Notes: generated from the sequence alone by a model not told the origin. Counted from the first letter of the stretch, positions 23,779-32,076 are shown. The stretch: 33,053 nt of DNA from JBBQNY01 sp038255255 (GCA_038255255.1 JBBSLL010000034.1:1-33053), one strand, 5' to 3'. A program made the numbers and translations.

Positions 23779-23801
23779 GGCGCATCCGAGATGCGCCCTA
23801 C
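23779..23801 (-). repeat. REP-like hairpin with CTAC foot, monomer
   Basis: GGCGCATC (23779-23786) and GATGCGCC (23790-23797) pair around CGA and are followed by CTAC (23798-23801). On the minus strand this reads GTAG followed by an 8-bp stem with a 3-nt loop, the same architecture as the element at 540-607 but with a different stem sequence. It lies 15 nt after hvfX. Confidence 0.65.
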
Positions 23802-23821
23802 GTCGCTCCTCTCCCGAAAGA

Positions 23822-23861
23822 GGGACGGAAGTAATTCTTCGCAGTTAATTGCCTCCGTCCC
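23822..23861. repeat. Imperfect palindrome between hvfX and rnt
   Basis: Left arm 23822-23836 and right arm 23847-23861 pair over 15 positions with one mismatch and one G-T wobble, around a 10-nt loop; the outer 8 bp GGGACGGA / TCCGTCCC are perfect. Palindromes with GGGACGG ends and AATT cores are seen around IS200-like/REP transposases in related genomes. It lies just before rnt and may contribute to its 5' UTR or act as a 3' barrier for hvfX. Confidence 0.5.
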
Positions 23862-23876
23862 CTTTATCCTGCCGCC

Positions 23877-24524
23877 ATGGAAGAAGCGCCCACGCCGCAC
23901 ACGATCGCCGCCAGGTTCCGCGGATACCTGCCGGTCGTGGTCGACGTCGAAACCGGCGGCTTCGACCCCGTGCGCCACGCGTTGCTGGAAATGGCAGCGG
24001 TCGTCATCGAGATGGACACCGAGGGATTCGTGCGGCGCGGCGCCACCCACACGACGCATGTAGTGCCGTTTCCCGGCGCCCTGCTCGATCCCAAGTCGCT
24101 GGAGATCACCGGCATCATCGTCGATCATCCCTTGCGCTTCGCCCTCGAAGAGCGCGCCGCGCTCGACCATGTGTTCGCCCCCGTGCGTGCGGCGGCCAAG
24201 GCCGCGGGTTGCCAGCGCGCGATCCTGGTCGGACACAACGCCGCCTTCGACATGGCGGTGCTCAATGCGGCGATCGCGCGCACCGGGCACAAGCGCAGCC
24301 CGTTCCATCCGTTCTCGACGTTCGACACGGTGTCCCTTGCGGGGCTCGCCTTCGGCCAGACCGTGCTGAGCCGCGCCCTCGCCGCTGCGGGGCTCGAGTG
24401 GGACTCCTCGCAGGCGCATGGCGCCGTGTACGACGCCGAGCGGACCGCCGACCTGTTCTGCCAGATCGTCAACCGCTGGCATACGCTCACCCGCACGAAT
24501 GCTCCCGCCGGGGCGGAGCCTTAG
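23877..24524 (+). CDS. rnt: Ribonuclease T
   Basis: 215 aa. DEDDh 3'-5' exoribonuclease that trims tRNA (CCA end turnover) and 5S/23S rRNA 3' ends. Active-site residues: Asp23 and Glu25 (VVDVETGGFD), Asp125 (GHNAAFD), His181 and Asp186 (HGAVYDAERT). RFRGYLPVVVDVETGGF is characteristic of RNase T rather than of the DnaQ proofreading subunit. Length equals the family norm. ATG at 23877. Preceded by palindromic repeats; not obviously in an operon with cysK, 91 nt downstream. Confidence 0.95.
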   Translation: MEEAPTPHTIAARFRGYLPVVVDVETGGFDPVRHALLEMAAVVIEMDTEGFVRRGATHTTHVVPFPGALLDPKSLEITGIIVDHPLRFALEERAALDHVFAPVRAAAKAAGCQRAILVGHNAAFDMAVLNAAIARTGHKRSPFHPFSTFDTVSLAGLAFGQTVLSRALAAAGLEWDSSQAHGAVYDAERTADLFCQIVNRWHTLTRTNAPAGAEP

Positions 24525-24615
24525 CAGTGCTGCGAGGTGCTAACAGCCATCCGCCGGGAAACCATCGCGACTTGCGTCACTCCTACAATGTGCTGCGCTC
24601 CTATCGGGGAAGAAA

Positions 24616-25572
24616 ATGATCCACGACAGCATTCTGGGCACCATCGGCCGCACGCCGATCGTGCGCATCAACCGGCTCGCGCCGATCCATGTCGAGATGT
24701 ACGCGAAGCTCGAGGCCTTCAATCCGATGTCGTCGGTGAAGGATCGCCTCGCGCTGGCGATCATCCTCGACGCCGAGCAGAGCGGCGCGATCAAGCCCGG
24801 GCAGACCGTGGTCGAGGCGACGTCCGGCAACACGGGCATTGCCCTGGCCATGGTGTGTGCGGCGCGCGGCTATCCCTTCGTGGCCTTCATGTCCGAGACG
24901 TTCTCGATAGAGCGGCGCAAGCTGATGCGCGCGATGGGCGCCAGGGTGATCCTGACGCCCGCAGCCGAGCGGGGCTCCGGCATGGTGCGTCACGCAGCGG
25001 CGTTCGCCGAAAAGCACGGCGCTTTCCTCGCTCGGCAATTCGACAACCCCGCAAACCCCGCGTTCCATCGGAGCACGACGGGCCCGGAAATCCTTCAGGA
25101 CTTCGCAGGCCTGCGGCTCGACTGGTTCGTCACCGGATGGGGCACCGGCGGCACGCTGACGGGAGCCGGCGAAATGCTCAAGCTGGCGCGCCCCGACCTG
25201 CGCATCGCGGTCACCGAGCCCGCAGGCGCGCCGCTTCTCGCGGGCGGGGAATGGAAGCCGCACAAGATCCAGGGCTGGACGCCGGATTTCATACCCTCCG
25301 TGCTCAATCGCGAAATCGCCGACCGCAATGTCCCGATCGACGAAACCGTGGCGCGGGACACCGCCAGGGCGCTCGCCCAAAGTGAGGGGATCTTCTGCGG
25401 CATTTCCGCGGGGGGCACATTCGCGGCGGCGCTCGAAGTCGCGCGGGATGCGCCGCAAGGCACGGTGATCCTCGCGATGCTGCCGGATACCGGGGAGCGC
25501 TATCTCTCGACCTTCTTGTTCGAAGGCATCAACGAGGGCTCGGATGACGAGTGGCTCGCGAGCCTCGGGTGA
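24616..25572 (+). CDS. cysK: Cysteine synthase (O-acetylserine sulfhydrylase)
   Basis: 318 aa, PLP-dependent beta-family enzyme making cysteine from O-acetylserine and sulfide. The PLP lysine is Lys42 in NPMSSVKDR; the substrate loop is TSGNTG (69-74); the phosphate-binding loop is GTGGT (176-180); Ser264 in GISAGG contacts the pyridine nitrogen. HKIQGWTPDFIP is the usual active-site region with small changes from the CysK consensus, so CysM-like or cystathionine beta-synthase-like use of other substrates cannot be excluded. ATG at 24616 with GGGGA upstream. A TACAAT -10-like hexamer lies at 24584-24589 without a good -35. Confidence 0.92.
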   Translation: MIHDSILGTIGRTPIVRINRLAPIHVEMYAKLEAFNPMSSVKDRLALAIILDAEQSGAIKPGQTVVEATSGNTGIALAMVCAARGYPFVAFMSETFSIERRKLMRAMGARVILTPAAERGSGMVRHAAAFAEKHGAFLARQFDNPANPAFHRSTTGPEILQDFAGLRLDWFVTGWGTGGTLTGAGEMLKLARPDLRIAVTEPAGAPLLAGGEWKPHKIQGWTPDFIPSVLNREIADRNVPIDETVARDTARALAQSEGIFCGISAGGTFAAALEVARDAPQGTVILAMLPDTGERYLSTFLFEGINEGSDDEWLASLG

Positions 25573-25594
25573 TCGCGCCTGCCTCACAGCACAC

Positions 25595-25622
25595 GTAGGT
25601 CAGGTCGCGGACGCGACCTGAC
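25595..25622 (+). repeat. REP-like hairpin, monomer of the dcd-upstream repeat
   Basis: GTAG (25595-25598) followed by GTCAGGTCGC (25599-25608) and GCGACCTGAC (25613-25622) around GGAC. This is one half of the dimer seen at 13998 and 14110, differing only in the loop (GGAC instead of GACA). It lies between the convergent cysK and small membrane protein genes, where it may end transcription from both sides. Confidence 0.75.
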
Positions 25623-25655
25623 AACTTTTGCCCGAGCCAGGCTTGCTGTACTTGC

Positions 25656-25928
25656 CTATGCGCGCGTTGCCGCTTTGCGCGCGCGCAAGCCGCGCGCGAT
25701 GCCGTACAGGCTGACTAGCACCCACGCGGTCTCCATCAGCACGGCGGACAGGTTGAACTCGTATACCAGCGACACCAGGACAGCCAGCGCCCCGAACAGG
25801 TTGAGCAACTGGTAGTTCAGGGAGTCGCCCCGGACCTTGCCTCCCTGCAGCAAGGCATATGCGAGCAGGATCAGGGCCACTCCCACGATGCCCACCGCGT
25901 CATACCAAGCCACGCCGAGTCCTGCCAT
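25656..25928 (-). CDS. Small membrane protein, CBU_0592-like
   Basis: 90 aa. Three hydrophobic helices are visible: VAWYDAVGIVGVALILLAYAL, LLNLFGALAVLVSLVYEF and VLMETAWVLVSLYGIARGL; the C-terminus is basic (RGLRARKAATRA). This pattern (YDxxGxxGxxLILxAY, then NLFG and ExxW) matches the small CBU_0592-type membrane family, of unknown function. ATG at 25928 is preceded by GGAGCGGAG, a strong ribosome-binding region. Divergent from the porin gene with 161 bp between starts. Confidence 0.65.
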   Translation of the reverse strand: MAGLGVAWYDAVGIVGVALILLAYALLQGGKVRGDSLNYQLLNLFGALAVLVSLVYEFNLSAVLMETAWVLVSLYGIARGLRARKAATRA

Positions 25929-26025
25929 CTCCGCTCCCGCCAGTTGCGCCCCGCAATTCAGGTCGTGCGGCCAGCGACGGCCACTCACGCACACAAGACT
26001 ACCGTCTCAAGACGCGAGGAACGCG

Positions 26026-26054
26026 TTGTAACAAATCCGCAACCTTGCCGTCAT
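26026..26054 (+). promoter_or_regulatory. PhoB-box-like array upstream of the porin gene
   Basis: Three 7-mers spaced exactly 11 bp apart: TTGTAAC (26026), CCGCAAC (26037) and CCGTCAT (26048). Pho boxes are direct repeats of a CTGTCAT/CTGTAAC-like 7-mer separated by 4 bp. The central unit is the weakest. The array ends 35 nt before the ATG. Together with the array before pstS it supports PhoB control. Confidence 0.6.
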
Positions 26055-26089
26055 ACGCTGCGCGCCTTCGACGCTCCCGGCCCCCTTCC

Positions 26090-27424
26090 ATGCACCTTCC
26101 ACGACGCACCGTCACCCTTGCCCTTCTGACTGCGCTTGCCGTGCCTGCGGTGCGAGCGGAAATCGCCATTGACATGATCGCGGACTCGGAAGTTGCCATC
26201 GAGGGGCTCTTCCAAGCCGACGCGAGCTGGTTCGACAATGATTTTTCGGACCTGAACGCGATCGGCGGCAACGGCGAGAACAGCGAGTTCGCGGTCCGCC
26301 GCGCAGAGATGGTCATCAAGGGCAAGGGACCCGGAAACTTCGAATGGGTGCTGGGCTACGATGCCAGCACGCAAAAGAGCAACGTGGTCAGCAACAGTCC
26401 AGGCCCCGGCACCACCACGGTGAACAGCCAGGGCAAGTGGCTCGACGCCAACGTCAAATACAAGATCGGCGGCAATCCGAACCACTTCGTGCAGGTCGGG
26501 CAGTACAAGCAGCCCAACAGCCTCGAAGAGCTGGGTTCCACCCGCCACAACGACTTCATCTCCAAGGCCCTGGTCACCAATACCTTCGGCGTGGCGCGCC
26601 GCGTCGGCGTGGCGCATCGCATCGGAGACAACAACTGGGGTATCACGTCCAGCGTCTTCGGCCGCGAGCTGACGCGCAACCTGGGTCAGGGCCAGGGGTT
26701 CGGTCTTCGGGGCAACTGGGCACCGATAAACGACACGGGCAAACTCCTGCACTTCGGCCTGTCTTACGTCGACTTCGACTCGAACATGGATACGCTGCGC
26801 CTGCGCGCGCGCCCTGGTGCGGATCTCAGCGCCGTCCGACTGGTCGACACCGGCAATCTCACCAACACCGATCGCCAGACGACCATTGGCGCCGAGGCCA
26901 TGTGGGTCACCGGCCCCTTCAAGCTGCAGGCCGAATACATGCAGTCCGAGGTCGACCGCTACAACAACGGCAATCCGCGCCAGTCGAACGACTTCTCGGG
27001 TTCGAGCGGCTACGTCAGCGCCCTCTGGAACGTGACCGGCGAGACCTGGACATACAAGGAAGGGGTGCACGTCGCCTCGCTGCCCAACCAGCCCGCGAGC
27101 GGGATGTGGCAGCTGGGCCTACGCTACGACACGATCGACCTTGACGACGGCAGCGCGAGCTCCGGACCGACCGCTGCCAGCCCCTTCCTGATCGATGGTG
27201 TGCTGGGTGGTCAGATGGATACTTTCACTGTCGGCGTCAACTGGTACTGGCGTTCGAACTTCAAGTTCATGGCCAATTACGTCAAAGTCGACAGCGCTCG
27301 CTTCTTCGGTCGGACACCTGCCTTCCCGTATGCAGACGATCCAGCTGGCAACAACCAGCTCGTCAACGGCGAAGTCGACGACAACCCCAACATTTTCGAG
27401 CTTCGCGTTCAGTTTTATTTCTGA
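26090..27424 (+). CDS. oprP: OprP/OprO-type phosphate-selective porin
   Basis: 444 aa, outer-membrane beta-barrel. The signal peptide MHLPRRTVTLALLTALAVPAVRA (about 1-23) precedes an N-terminal EGLFQADASWFDND strand. Features of the OprP/OprO family include FAVRRAEMVIKGKGPGNFEWVLGYD, KYKIGGNPNHFVQVGQYKQPNSLEE and FISKALVTNTFGVARRVGV. The protein ends in alternating strands with terminal phenylalanine (VQFYF), typical of barrel assembly signals. It should admit phosphate or pyrophosphate across the outer membrane and feed PstS. The ATG lacks a strong ribosome-binding site. The location upstream of pstS and the Pho-box array support the phosphate role. Confidence 0.9.
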   Translation: MHLPRRTVTLALLTALAVPAVRAEIAIDMIADSEVAIEGLFQADASWFDNDFSDLNAIGGNGENSEFAVRRAEMVIKGKGPGNFEWVLGYDASTQKSNVVSNSPGPGTTTVNSQGKWLDANVKYKIGGNPNHFVQVGQYKQPNSLEELGSTRHNDFISKALVTNTFGVARRVGVAHRIGDNNWGITSSVFGRELTRNLGQGQGFGLRGNWAPINDTGKLLHFGLSYVDFDSNMDTLRLRARPGADLSAVRLVDTGNLTNTDRQTTIGAEAMWVTGPFKLQAEYMQSEVDRYNNGNPRQSNDFSGSSGYVSALWNVTGETWTYKEGVHVASLPNQPASGMWQLGLRYDTIDLDDGSASSGPTAASPFLIDGVLGGQMDTFTVGVNWYWRSNFKFMANYVKVDSARFFGRTPAFPYADDPAGNNQLVNGEVDDNPNIFELRVQFYF

Positions 27425-27469
27425 ATGAGGGGCACGGCCGGCGCACTAAGATCTGCAATTCCCGATCGC

Positions 27470-27498
27470 ATGTAACCGTCCTGTCATTCCTTTGCCAT
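27470..27498 (+). promoter_or_regulatory. PhoB-box array upstream of pstS
   Basis: Three direct 7-mers at 11-bp intervals: ATGTAAC (27470), CTGTCAT (27481) and TTGCCAT (27492), with the middle one matching the consensus exactly. This is the arrangement bound by phosphorylated PhoB, which takes the place of a -35 element. It lies 56 nt before the pstS ATG. I could not pick out a clear -10 hexamer downstream. Confidence 0.75.
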
Positions 27499-27554
27499 CC
27501 AATGCGAACGTGCAGCCGCGTGAGCAGCTGAAATCCAGATCCAGGAGCAATGCC

Positions 27555-28574
27555 ATGTTGAACAAGATCAAGCTGCGAGCCGTCGCCCTCGCACTGGCCG
27601 CCAGCTTCACCGGCAGCCTGCTGGCCGCCGATGTGACGGGTGCAGGTGCGTCCTTTGTTTACCCGGTCATGTCGAAGTGGTCGGCGGATTACGCGAAAAC
27701 CACCAAGAAGCGGGTCAACTACCAGTCAATCGGTTCCGGCGGCGGCATTGCCCAGATCAAGGCGGCGACGGTCGACTTCGGTTCGAGCGACGCGCCCCTC
27801 AAACCGGAGGAACTCGCGCAGTTCGGACTCGGCCAGTTTCCGTCGGTGATCGGTGGAGTGGTGCCGGTGGTCAACGTGCCGGGCCTCAAGGCCGGCGCGA
27901 TGAAGCTCGACGGCAACGTGCTGGCTGACATTTTCCTCGGCAAGATCACGATGTGGAACGATCCGCGCATCGTCGCGGCGAACGGCGGCGTCAAGCTGCC
28001 CGCCAAGAAGATCACCGTCGTGCATCGCTCGGATGGTTCGGGCACCACGTTCAATTTCGTCAACTACCTCTCCAAAGTCAGCCCAGCATGGAAGTCTTCG
28101 GTCGGCGAAGGCACGGCCGTGAAGTGGCCGGTCGGCATCGGCGGCAAGGGCAACGAGGGCGTCGCCGCCTACGTCAAGCAGATCAACGGCAGCATCGGCT
28201 ACGTCGAGCTTTCGTACGCACTGCAGAACAAGATGGCGTTCACGCGCCTCAAGAATGCTGCCGGCAAGTACGTCGCGCCGAATGCCGAGACCTTTTCTGC
28301 AGCTGCGGCCAGCGCCGACTGGGCCAACTCCAAGGACTTTCACCTGGTGATGACCAATGCACCGGGCGAAAATTCGTGGCCAATCACCGCCACCAACTTC
28401 ATCCTGATGTACAAACAGCCCAAGAAGGCCGCGAGCGCGAAGGACGCGCGGGATTTCTTCCGCTGGGTTTACGCCAACGGCGATGCGCAGGCGATGGCGC
28501 TCGACTATGTTCCGCTTCCGGACGCGCTGGTCCAGCAGGTCGAGGCCTACTGGAAGGCGAACATGAAGTTCTAG
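27555..28574 (+). CDS. pstS: Phosphate ABC transporter periplasmic binding protein PstS
   Basis: 339 aa. Binds phosphate in the periplasm and delivers it to PstCA. Signal peptide about 1-25 (LALAASFTGSLLAAD). Binding-site segments: GAGASFVYPVMSKW, YQSIGSGGGI, DFGSSDAPL, HRSDGSGTTFNF, and GNEGVAAYVKQINGSIGYVE. ATG at 27555 is chosen over upstream in-frame codons because of the signal peptide and the AGGAG at 27543-27547. The first gene of the pst operon, behind a Pho box. Confidence 0.96.
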   Translation: MLNKIKLRAVALALAASFTGSLLAADVTGAGASFVYPVMSKWSADYAKTTKKRVNYQSIGSGGGIAQIKAATVDFGSSDAPLKPEELAQFGLGQFPSVIGGVVPVVNVPGLKAGAMKLDGNVLADIFLGKITMWNDPRIVAANGGVKLPAKKITVVHRSDGSGTTFNFVNYLSKVSPAWKSSVGEGTAVKWPVGIGGKGNEGVAAYVKQINGSIGYVELSYALQNKMAFTRLKNAAGKYVAPNAETFSAAAASADWANSKDFHLVMTNAPGENSWPITATNFILMYKQPKKAASAKDARDFFRWVYANGDAQAMALDYVPLPDALVQQVEAYWKANMKF

Positions 28575-28637
28575 AGAACATGACGTCCTAGAATCACGAA
28601 CTCCGTTGGGCGCGCAAAACTGGCCGACACGAAACGC

Positions 28638-29627
28638 ATGAACTCGATCGCCCTGCCCGCGCGCGCGGGACCTCCCCTGCCCGCGGAAGATGCGCGGGAC
28701 GCGCGCGACCTGCGCGCGGACCGCATTTTCCGCTGGATCGTAGCCGGGGCGGGCATGTTCGTGCTCGTCTCGCTCACTGCCGCCGCGTTGTCGATGCTGT
28801 GGGGCGGCAAGGAGGCGTTCCAGACCTTCGGCTGGGGATTCTTTACTTCCAGTGACTGGGATCCCGTGCAGCGGAAGTTCGGCGCGTTCGTGCCGATCGT
28901 GGGCACCTTGGTCTCGGCGTCGATCGCGATGCTCATTGCGGTGCCGGTGAGTTTCGGCATCGCGCTGTTCCTGACCGAGGTCGCTCCCGCCTGGATGCGC
29001 ACGCCCGTAGGCGCGGCAGTCGAACTGCTCGCGGGCATACCTTCGATCATCTACGGCATGTGGGGACTCTTCGTGCTCGCGCCCTTCCTCGCCGAGAATG
29101 TGTACCCCTGGGTGGACGAGAACATGGGCCAGTGGCCCCTGGTGGGGGCCTTGTTCTCGGGCCCTCCGTTGGGCCTCGGAATGCTGACCGCTGGGCTGGT
29201 GCTCGGGATCATGGTGATCCCGTTTATTTCCTCGGTGATGCGCGAAGTCTTCCTGACCGTGCCGACGCCACTCAAGGAATCGGCGTACGCGCTCGGCGCC
29301 ACCACTTCGGAAGTCGCATGGGATGTGGTGCTGCCTTACACGCGCTCGGCGGTCATCGGCGGAATCTTCCTCGGCCTGGGACGCGCACTCGGCGAGACGA
29401 TGGCGGTCACGTTCGTGCTCGGCAATGCGCATGAACTCAGCACGTCGCTGCTGATGCCCGGCAATTCCATTGCCGCCGCCATCGCCAACGAGTTCAGCGA
29501 GGCCGACTCGCCAATCTATCTCTCGTCGTTGATTGCACTTGGCTTCACTCTCTTCCTCGTGACCTTCGTGGTCTTGTCGATCGCGAAGTTCATGTTGATG
29601 CAGCTGCAACGCAAGGAAGGACGATAG
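28638..29627 (+). CDS. pstC: Phosphate ABC transporter permease PstC
   Basis: 329 aa, inner-membrane permease pairing with PstA. The N-terminal ~30 residues are charged and cytosolic; six or so hydrophobic helices follow (AGMFVLVSLTAAALSMLWGG, GTLVSASIAMLIAVPVSFGI, LLAGIPSIIYGMWGLFVLAP and others). The EAA-type coupling loop is KESAYALGATTSEVAWDVVLP. A large periplasmic insert (NVYPWVDENMGQWPLVG...) is usual for PstC. The stop TAG shares its G with the GTG start of pstA. Confidence 0.95.
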   Translation: MNSIALPARAGPPLPAEDARDARDLRADRIFRWIVAGAGMFVLVSLTAAALSMLWGGKEAFQTFGWGFFTSSDWDPVQRKFGAFVPIVGTLVSASIAMLIAVPVSFGIALFLTEVAPAWMRTPVGAAVELLAGIPSIIYGMWGLFVLAPFLAENVYPWVDENMGQWPLVGALFSGPPLGLGMLTAGLVLGIMVIPFISSVMREVFLTVPTPLKESAYALGATTSEVAWDVVLPYTRSAVIGGIFLGLGRALGETMAVTFVLGNAHELSTSLLMPGNSIAAAIANEFSEADSPIYLSSLIALGFTLFLVTFVVLSIAKFMLMQLQRKEGR

Positions 29628-30487
29628 TGTCGTCCGCAGCCAATCGCCTCTACCGGCGCCGCAAGGTCAGGAACGCCGCAGTCATGGTGTTTGCAACTTT
29701 GGCTACGGTGTTCGGCCTGTTCTGGCTGGCCTGGATCCTCTGGACCACGGTCAGCTTCGGCGTCGCCAATCTCAACTGGGCGCTGTTCACGCAGATGACG
29801 CCGCCGCCCGGCGACACCGGCGGCATGCTCAATGCGTTCTTCGGCAGTTTCATCATGTGCATGCTCGCGATCGCCATGGGCACGCCGATCGGCATCGCCG
29901 CCGGCACCTACCTCGCCGAGTACGCCAATTTCCAGAAAATCGGCACCGTCATCCGCTTCGTCAACGACATCCTGCTGTCGGCGCCGTCGATCGTGCTCGG
30001 CCTGTTCGTCTACACCGTCGTGGTCGCGCAAATGGGGCATTTCTCTGCCCTGGCAGGTGCGATCGCGCTGGCGTTCATCGTATTGCCGGTCGTGGTGCGC
30101 ACCACCGACGAAATGCTGCGTCTGGTGCCCACCCAGATGCGCGAGGCCGCGCTGTCTCTCGGCGTGCCGCAGTGGAAGGTCACGTTCCAGGTGCTCTACA
30201 AGGCCGCACTGTCCGGAATACTCACGGGCGTGCTGCTTGCGCTGGCGCGCATCTCGGGCGAGACCGCGCCGCTGTTGTTCACAGCGCTCAACAACCAGTA
30301 CTGGACCACGAACCTGCTGCAGCCGATGGCCAACGTGCCCGTCGTGATCTTCCAGTACGCGCTCAGCCCCTACGATTCCTGGCGGTCGCTGGGTTGGGCC
30401 GGCGCTTTCGTCATGACCATGTTCGTACTGGTCCTCGCGGTCATCGCGCGGCTCGTCCTGCTGCGCAACAAGCTTGGAACTCCCTAG
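29627..30487 (+). CDS. pstA: Phosphate ABC transporter permease PstA
   Basis: 286 aa, second inner-membrane permease. Hydrophobic helices include VMVFATLATVFGLFWLAWILW, FGSFIMCMLAIAMGTPIGIAAG, ILLSAPSIVLGLFVYTVVV and the final FVMTMFVLVLAVIARLVLL. The EAA coupling loop is REAALSLGVPQWKVTFQVL. GTG start overlaps the pstC stop by one base, so it is translationally coupled; pstB begins 5 nt after its stop. Confidence 0.95.
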   Translation: MSSAANRLYRRRKVRNAAVMVFATLATVFGLFWLAWILWTTVSFGVANLNWALFTQMTPPPGDTGGMLNAFFGSFIMCMLAIAMGTPIGIAAGTYLAEYANFQKIGTVIRFVNDILLSAPSIVLGLFVYTVVVAQMGHFSALAGAIALAFIVLPVVVRTTDEMLRLVPTQMREAALSLGVPQWKVTFQVLYKAALSGILTGVLLALARISGETAPLLFTALNNQYWTTNLLQPMANVPVVIFQYALSPYDSWRSLGWAGAFVMTMFVLVLAVIARLVLLRNKLGTP

Positions 30488-30492
30488 CAACC

Positions 30493-31314
30493 ATGAATGA
30501 CTCCCGCGCTACCGTCGCTCCCACCGCGCGCAACCAGGGCACGCCCGAAGTAGGCACGCTGCCCGTCAAGATGTCAGCGCGAGGGCTGGGCTTCCGTTAC
30601 GGAAGCTTCGAGGCGTTGAAGAACATCAACCTCGATATTCCCGAAAAGCGGGTCACCGCGCTGATCGGTCCTTCCGGCTGCGGCAAGTCGACGCTGCTGC
30701 GGGTCTTCAACCGGATCTATTCGATTTACCCGAAGCAGGTCGCGGATGGCGTGGTGCTGCTGGACGGGCAGAACGTGCTGGACCCGAAGTTTCCCCTCAA
30801 CAGCCTGCGCAGCAAGGTTGGCATGGTGTTCCAGAAACCCGTGCCCTTCCCCATGTCCATCTATGACAACGTCGCGTACGGGATCTCGCACCACGAGAAC
30901 CTGCCGCGCAAGCAGATGGAGCAGCGAGTCGAAGAGGCGCTAACGCAGGCAGCGCTCTGGGACGAGGTCAAGGACAAGCTCAAGCAGAACGGGCTCGGGC
31001 TGTCCGGTGGACAGCAGCAGCGTCTGTGCATTGCGCGCGCGATCGCGCTCAAGCCCGACGTGATCCTGCTCGACGAACCCACCTCCGCCCTCGACCCGAT
31101 CGCCACCGGCAAGATCGAACAGCTGATCGCCGAACTCAAGCACGACTTCACGATCATGATCGTGACGCACAATATGCAACAAGCCGCGCGCGTCTCCGAC
31201 TACACCGCGTTCATGTACCTGGGCGAGCTGGTGGAACACGGCACCACCGAAACGATATTCTCCAATCCCACGAAGCAGCAGACAGAGGATTACATCACCG
31301 GCCGCTTCGGCTGA
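30493..31314 (+). CDS. pstB: Phosphate ABC transporter ATPase PstB
   Basis: 273 aa. Energises phosphate uptake and links transport state to PhoR signalling with PhoU. Walker A GPSGCGKST (59-67), Q-loop GMVFQKPVPFPMSIYDNVAYG (typical of PstB), signature LSGGQ (170-174), Walker B VILLDEP (Asp194, Glu195) and the switch His in VTHNMQQA. The N-terminal ~25 residues are an extension rich in small residues. Followed by a T7 tract (31332-31338) before phoU. Confidence 0.97.
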   Translation: MNDSRATVAPTARNQGTPEVGTLPVKMSARGLGFRYGSFEALKNINLDIPEKRVTALIGPSGCGKSTLLRVFNRIYSIYPKQVADGVVLLDGQNVLDPKFPLNSLRSKVGMVFQKPVPFPMSIYDNVAYGISHHENLPRKQMEQRVEEALTQAALWDEVKDKLKQNGLGLSGGQQQRLCIARAIALKPDVILLDEPTSALDPIATGKIEQLIAELKHDFTIMIVTHNMQQAARVSDYTAFMYLGELVEHGTTETIFSNPTKQQTEDYITGRFG

Positions 31315-31371
31315 GGATCAGTTCGCCGCTGTTTTTTTCGACCACCTGACCAACTTCTGGATTCCGATTCG

Positions 31372-32076
31372 ATGCATTCGCCACCGCACGACCACATCGT
31401 CAAGAGCTACGACGAAGAGCAGCGATTCCTTCTCGAGGAGTTATTGCGTATGGGCGCAATGGCCGTGTCGCAGCTCGAGGCGGCGCTCGACGTGGTGGAA
31501 CGCCGCGACGATTCCTTCGCCGAACGCATCGTGCACAACGACTCGGCCATCGATGCACTCGAGCAGGAAATCAGCCACGGTGTCATGAAGCTCGCGCTGC
31601 GCGGGCCCATGGCGCGCGACCTGCGCCAGATCCTGGCGTCGCTGCGCATCGCGGCCGACATCGAGCGCATCGGGGACTACGCAGCCAACCTCGCCAAGCG
31701 TTCGATGATCCTCAATACTTCACCGCCGCTGCCCCACACGAGTGGCCTGCGCACGCTCGGAGTGCTCGCCGTGCAGCAGGTGCGGGACGTGCTGGCGGCG
31801 TATCGCGACGGCGATGCCGACGGTGCGCAGCGGGTGCGCGCGCGCGACGCCGATCTCGATATCGCCTACACGGGCCTGTTCCGGGAACTGCTGACCTACA
31901 TGATGGAAGATGCGCGGGCGATCACGCCCTGCGCGCACCTGTTGTTCATGGCCAAGAACATCGAGCGCATTGGCGACCACGCCACCAACATCGCGGAGAA
32001 TGTGTGGTTCCTCGTGCGCGGGGCGGACGACCTCCCGCCGCGCGACAAGCGCGACGACACCAACACTCCGGACTGA
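31372..32076 (+). CDS. phoU: Phosphate signalling regulator PhoU
   Basis: 234 aa, helical protein that couples PstSCAB to the PhoR kinase and represses the Pho response when phosphate is ample. Two homologous three-helix halves each carry the metal-cluster motif: ADIERIGDYAANLAK (about residues 97-111) and KNIERIGDHATNIAEN (about 196-211). HDHIVKSYDEE is the usual N-terminus. It follows pstB after 57 nt and ends 24 nt from the convergent rlmB. phoB and phoR are not in the window. Confidence 0.95.
   Translation: MHSPPHDHIVKSYDEEQRFLLEELLRMGAMAVSQLEAALDVVERRDDSFAERIVHNDSAIDALEQEISHGVMKLALRGPMARDLRQILASLRIAADIERIGDYAANLAKRSMILNTSPPLPHTSGLRTLGVLAVQQVRDVLAAYRDGDADGAQRVRARDADLDIAYTGLFRELLTYMMEDARAITPCAHLLFMAKNIERIGDHATNIAENVWFLVRGADDLPPRDKRDDTNTPD

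Noticed and set aside
27726..29609. Minus-strand frame of over 600 codons opposite pstS and pstC
   Set aside because: It is the antisense shadow of two unmistakable phosphate-transport genes and shows no domain.
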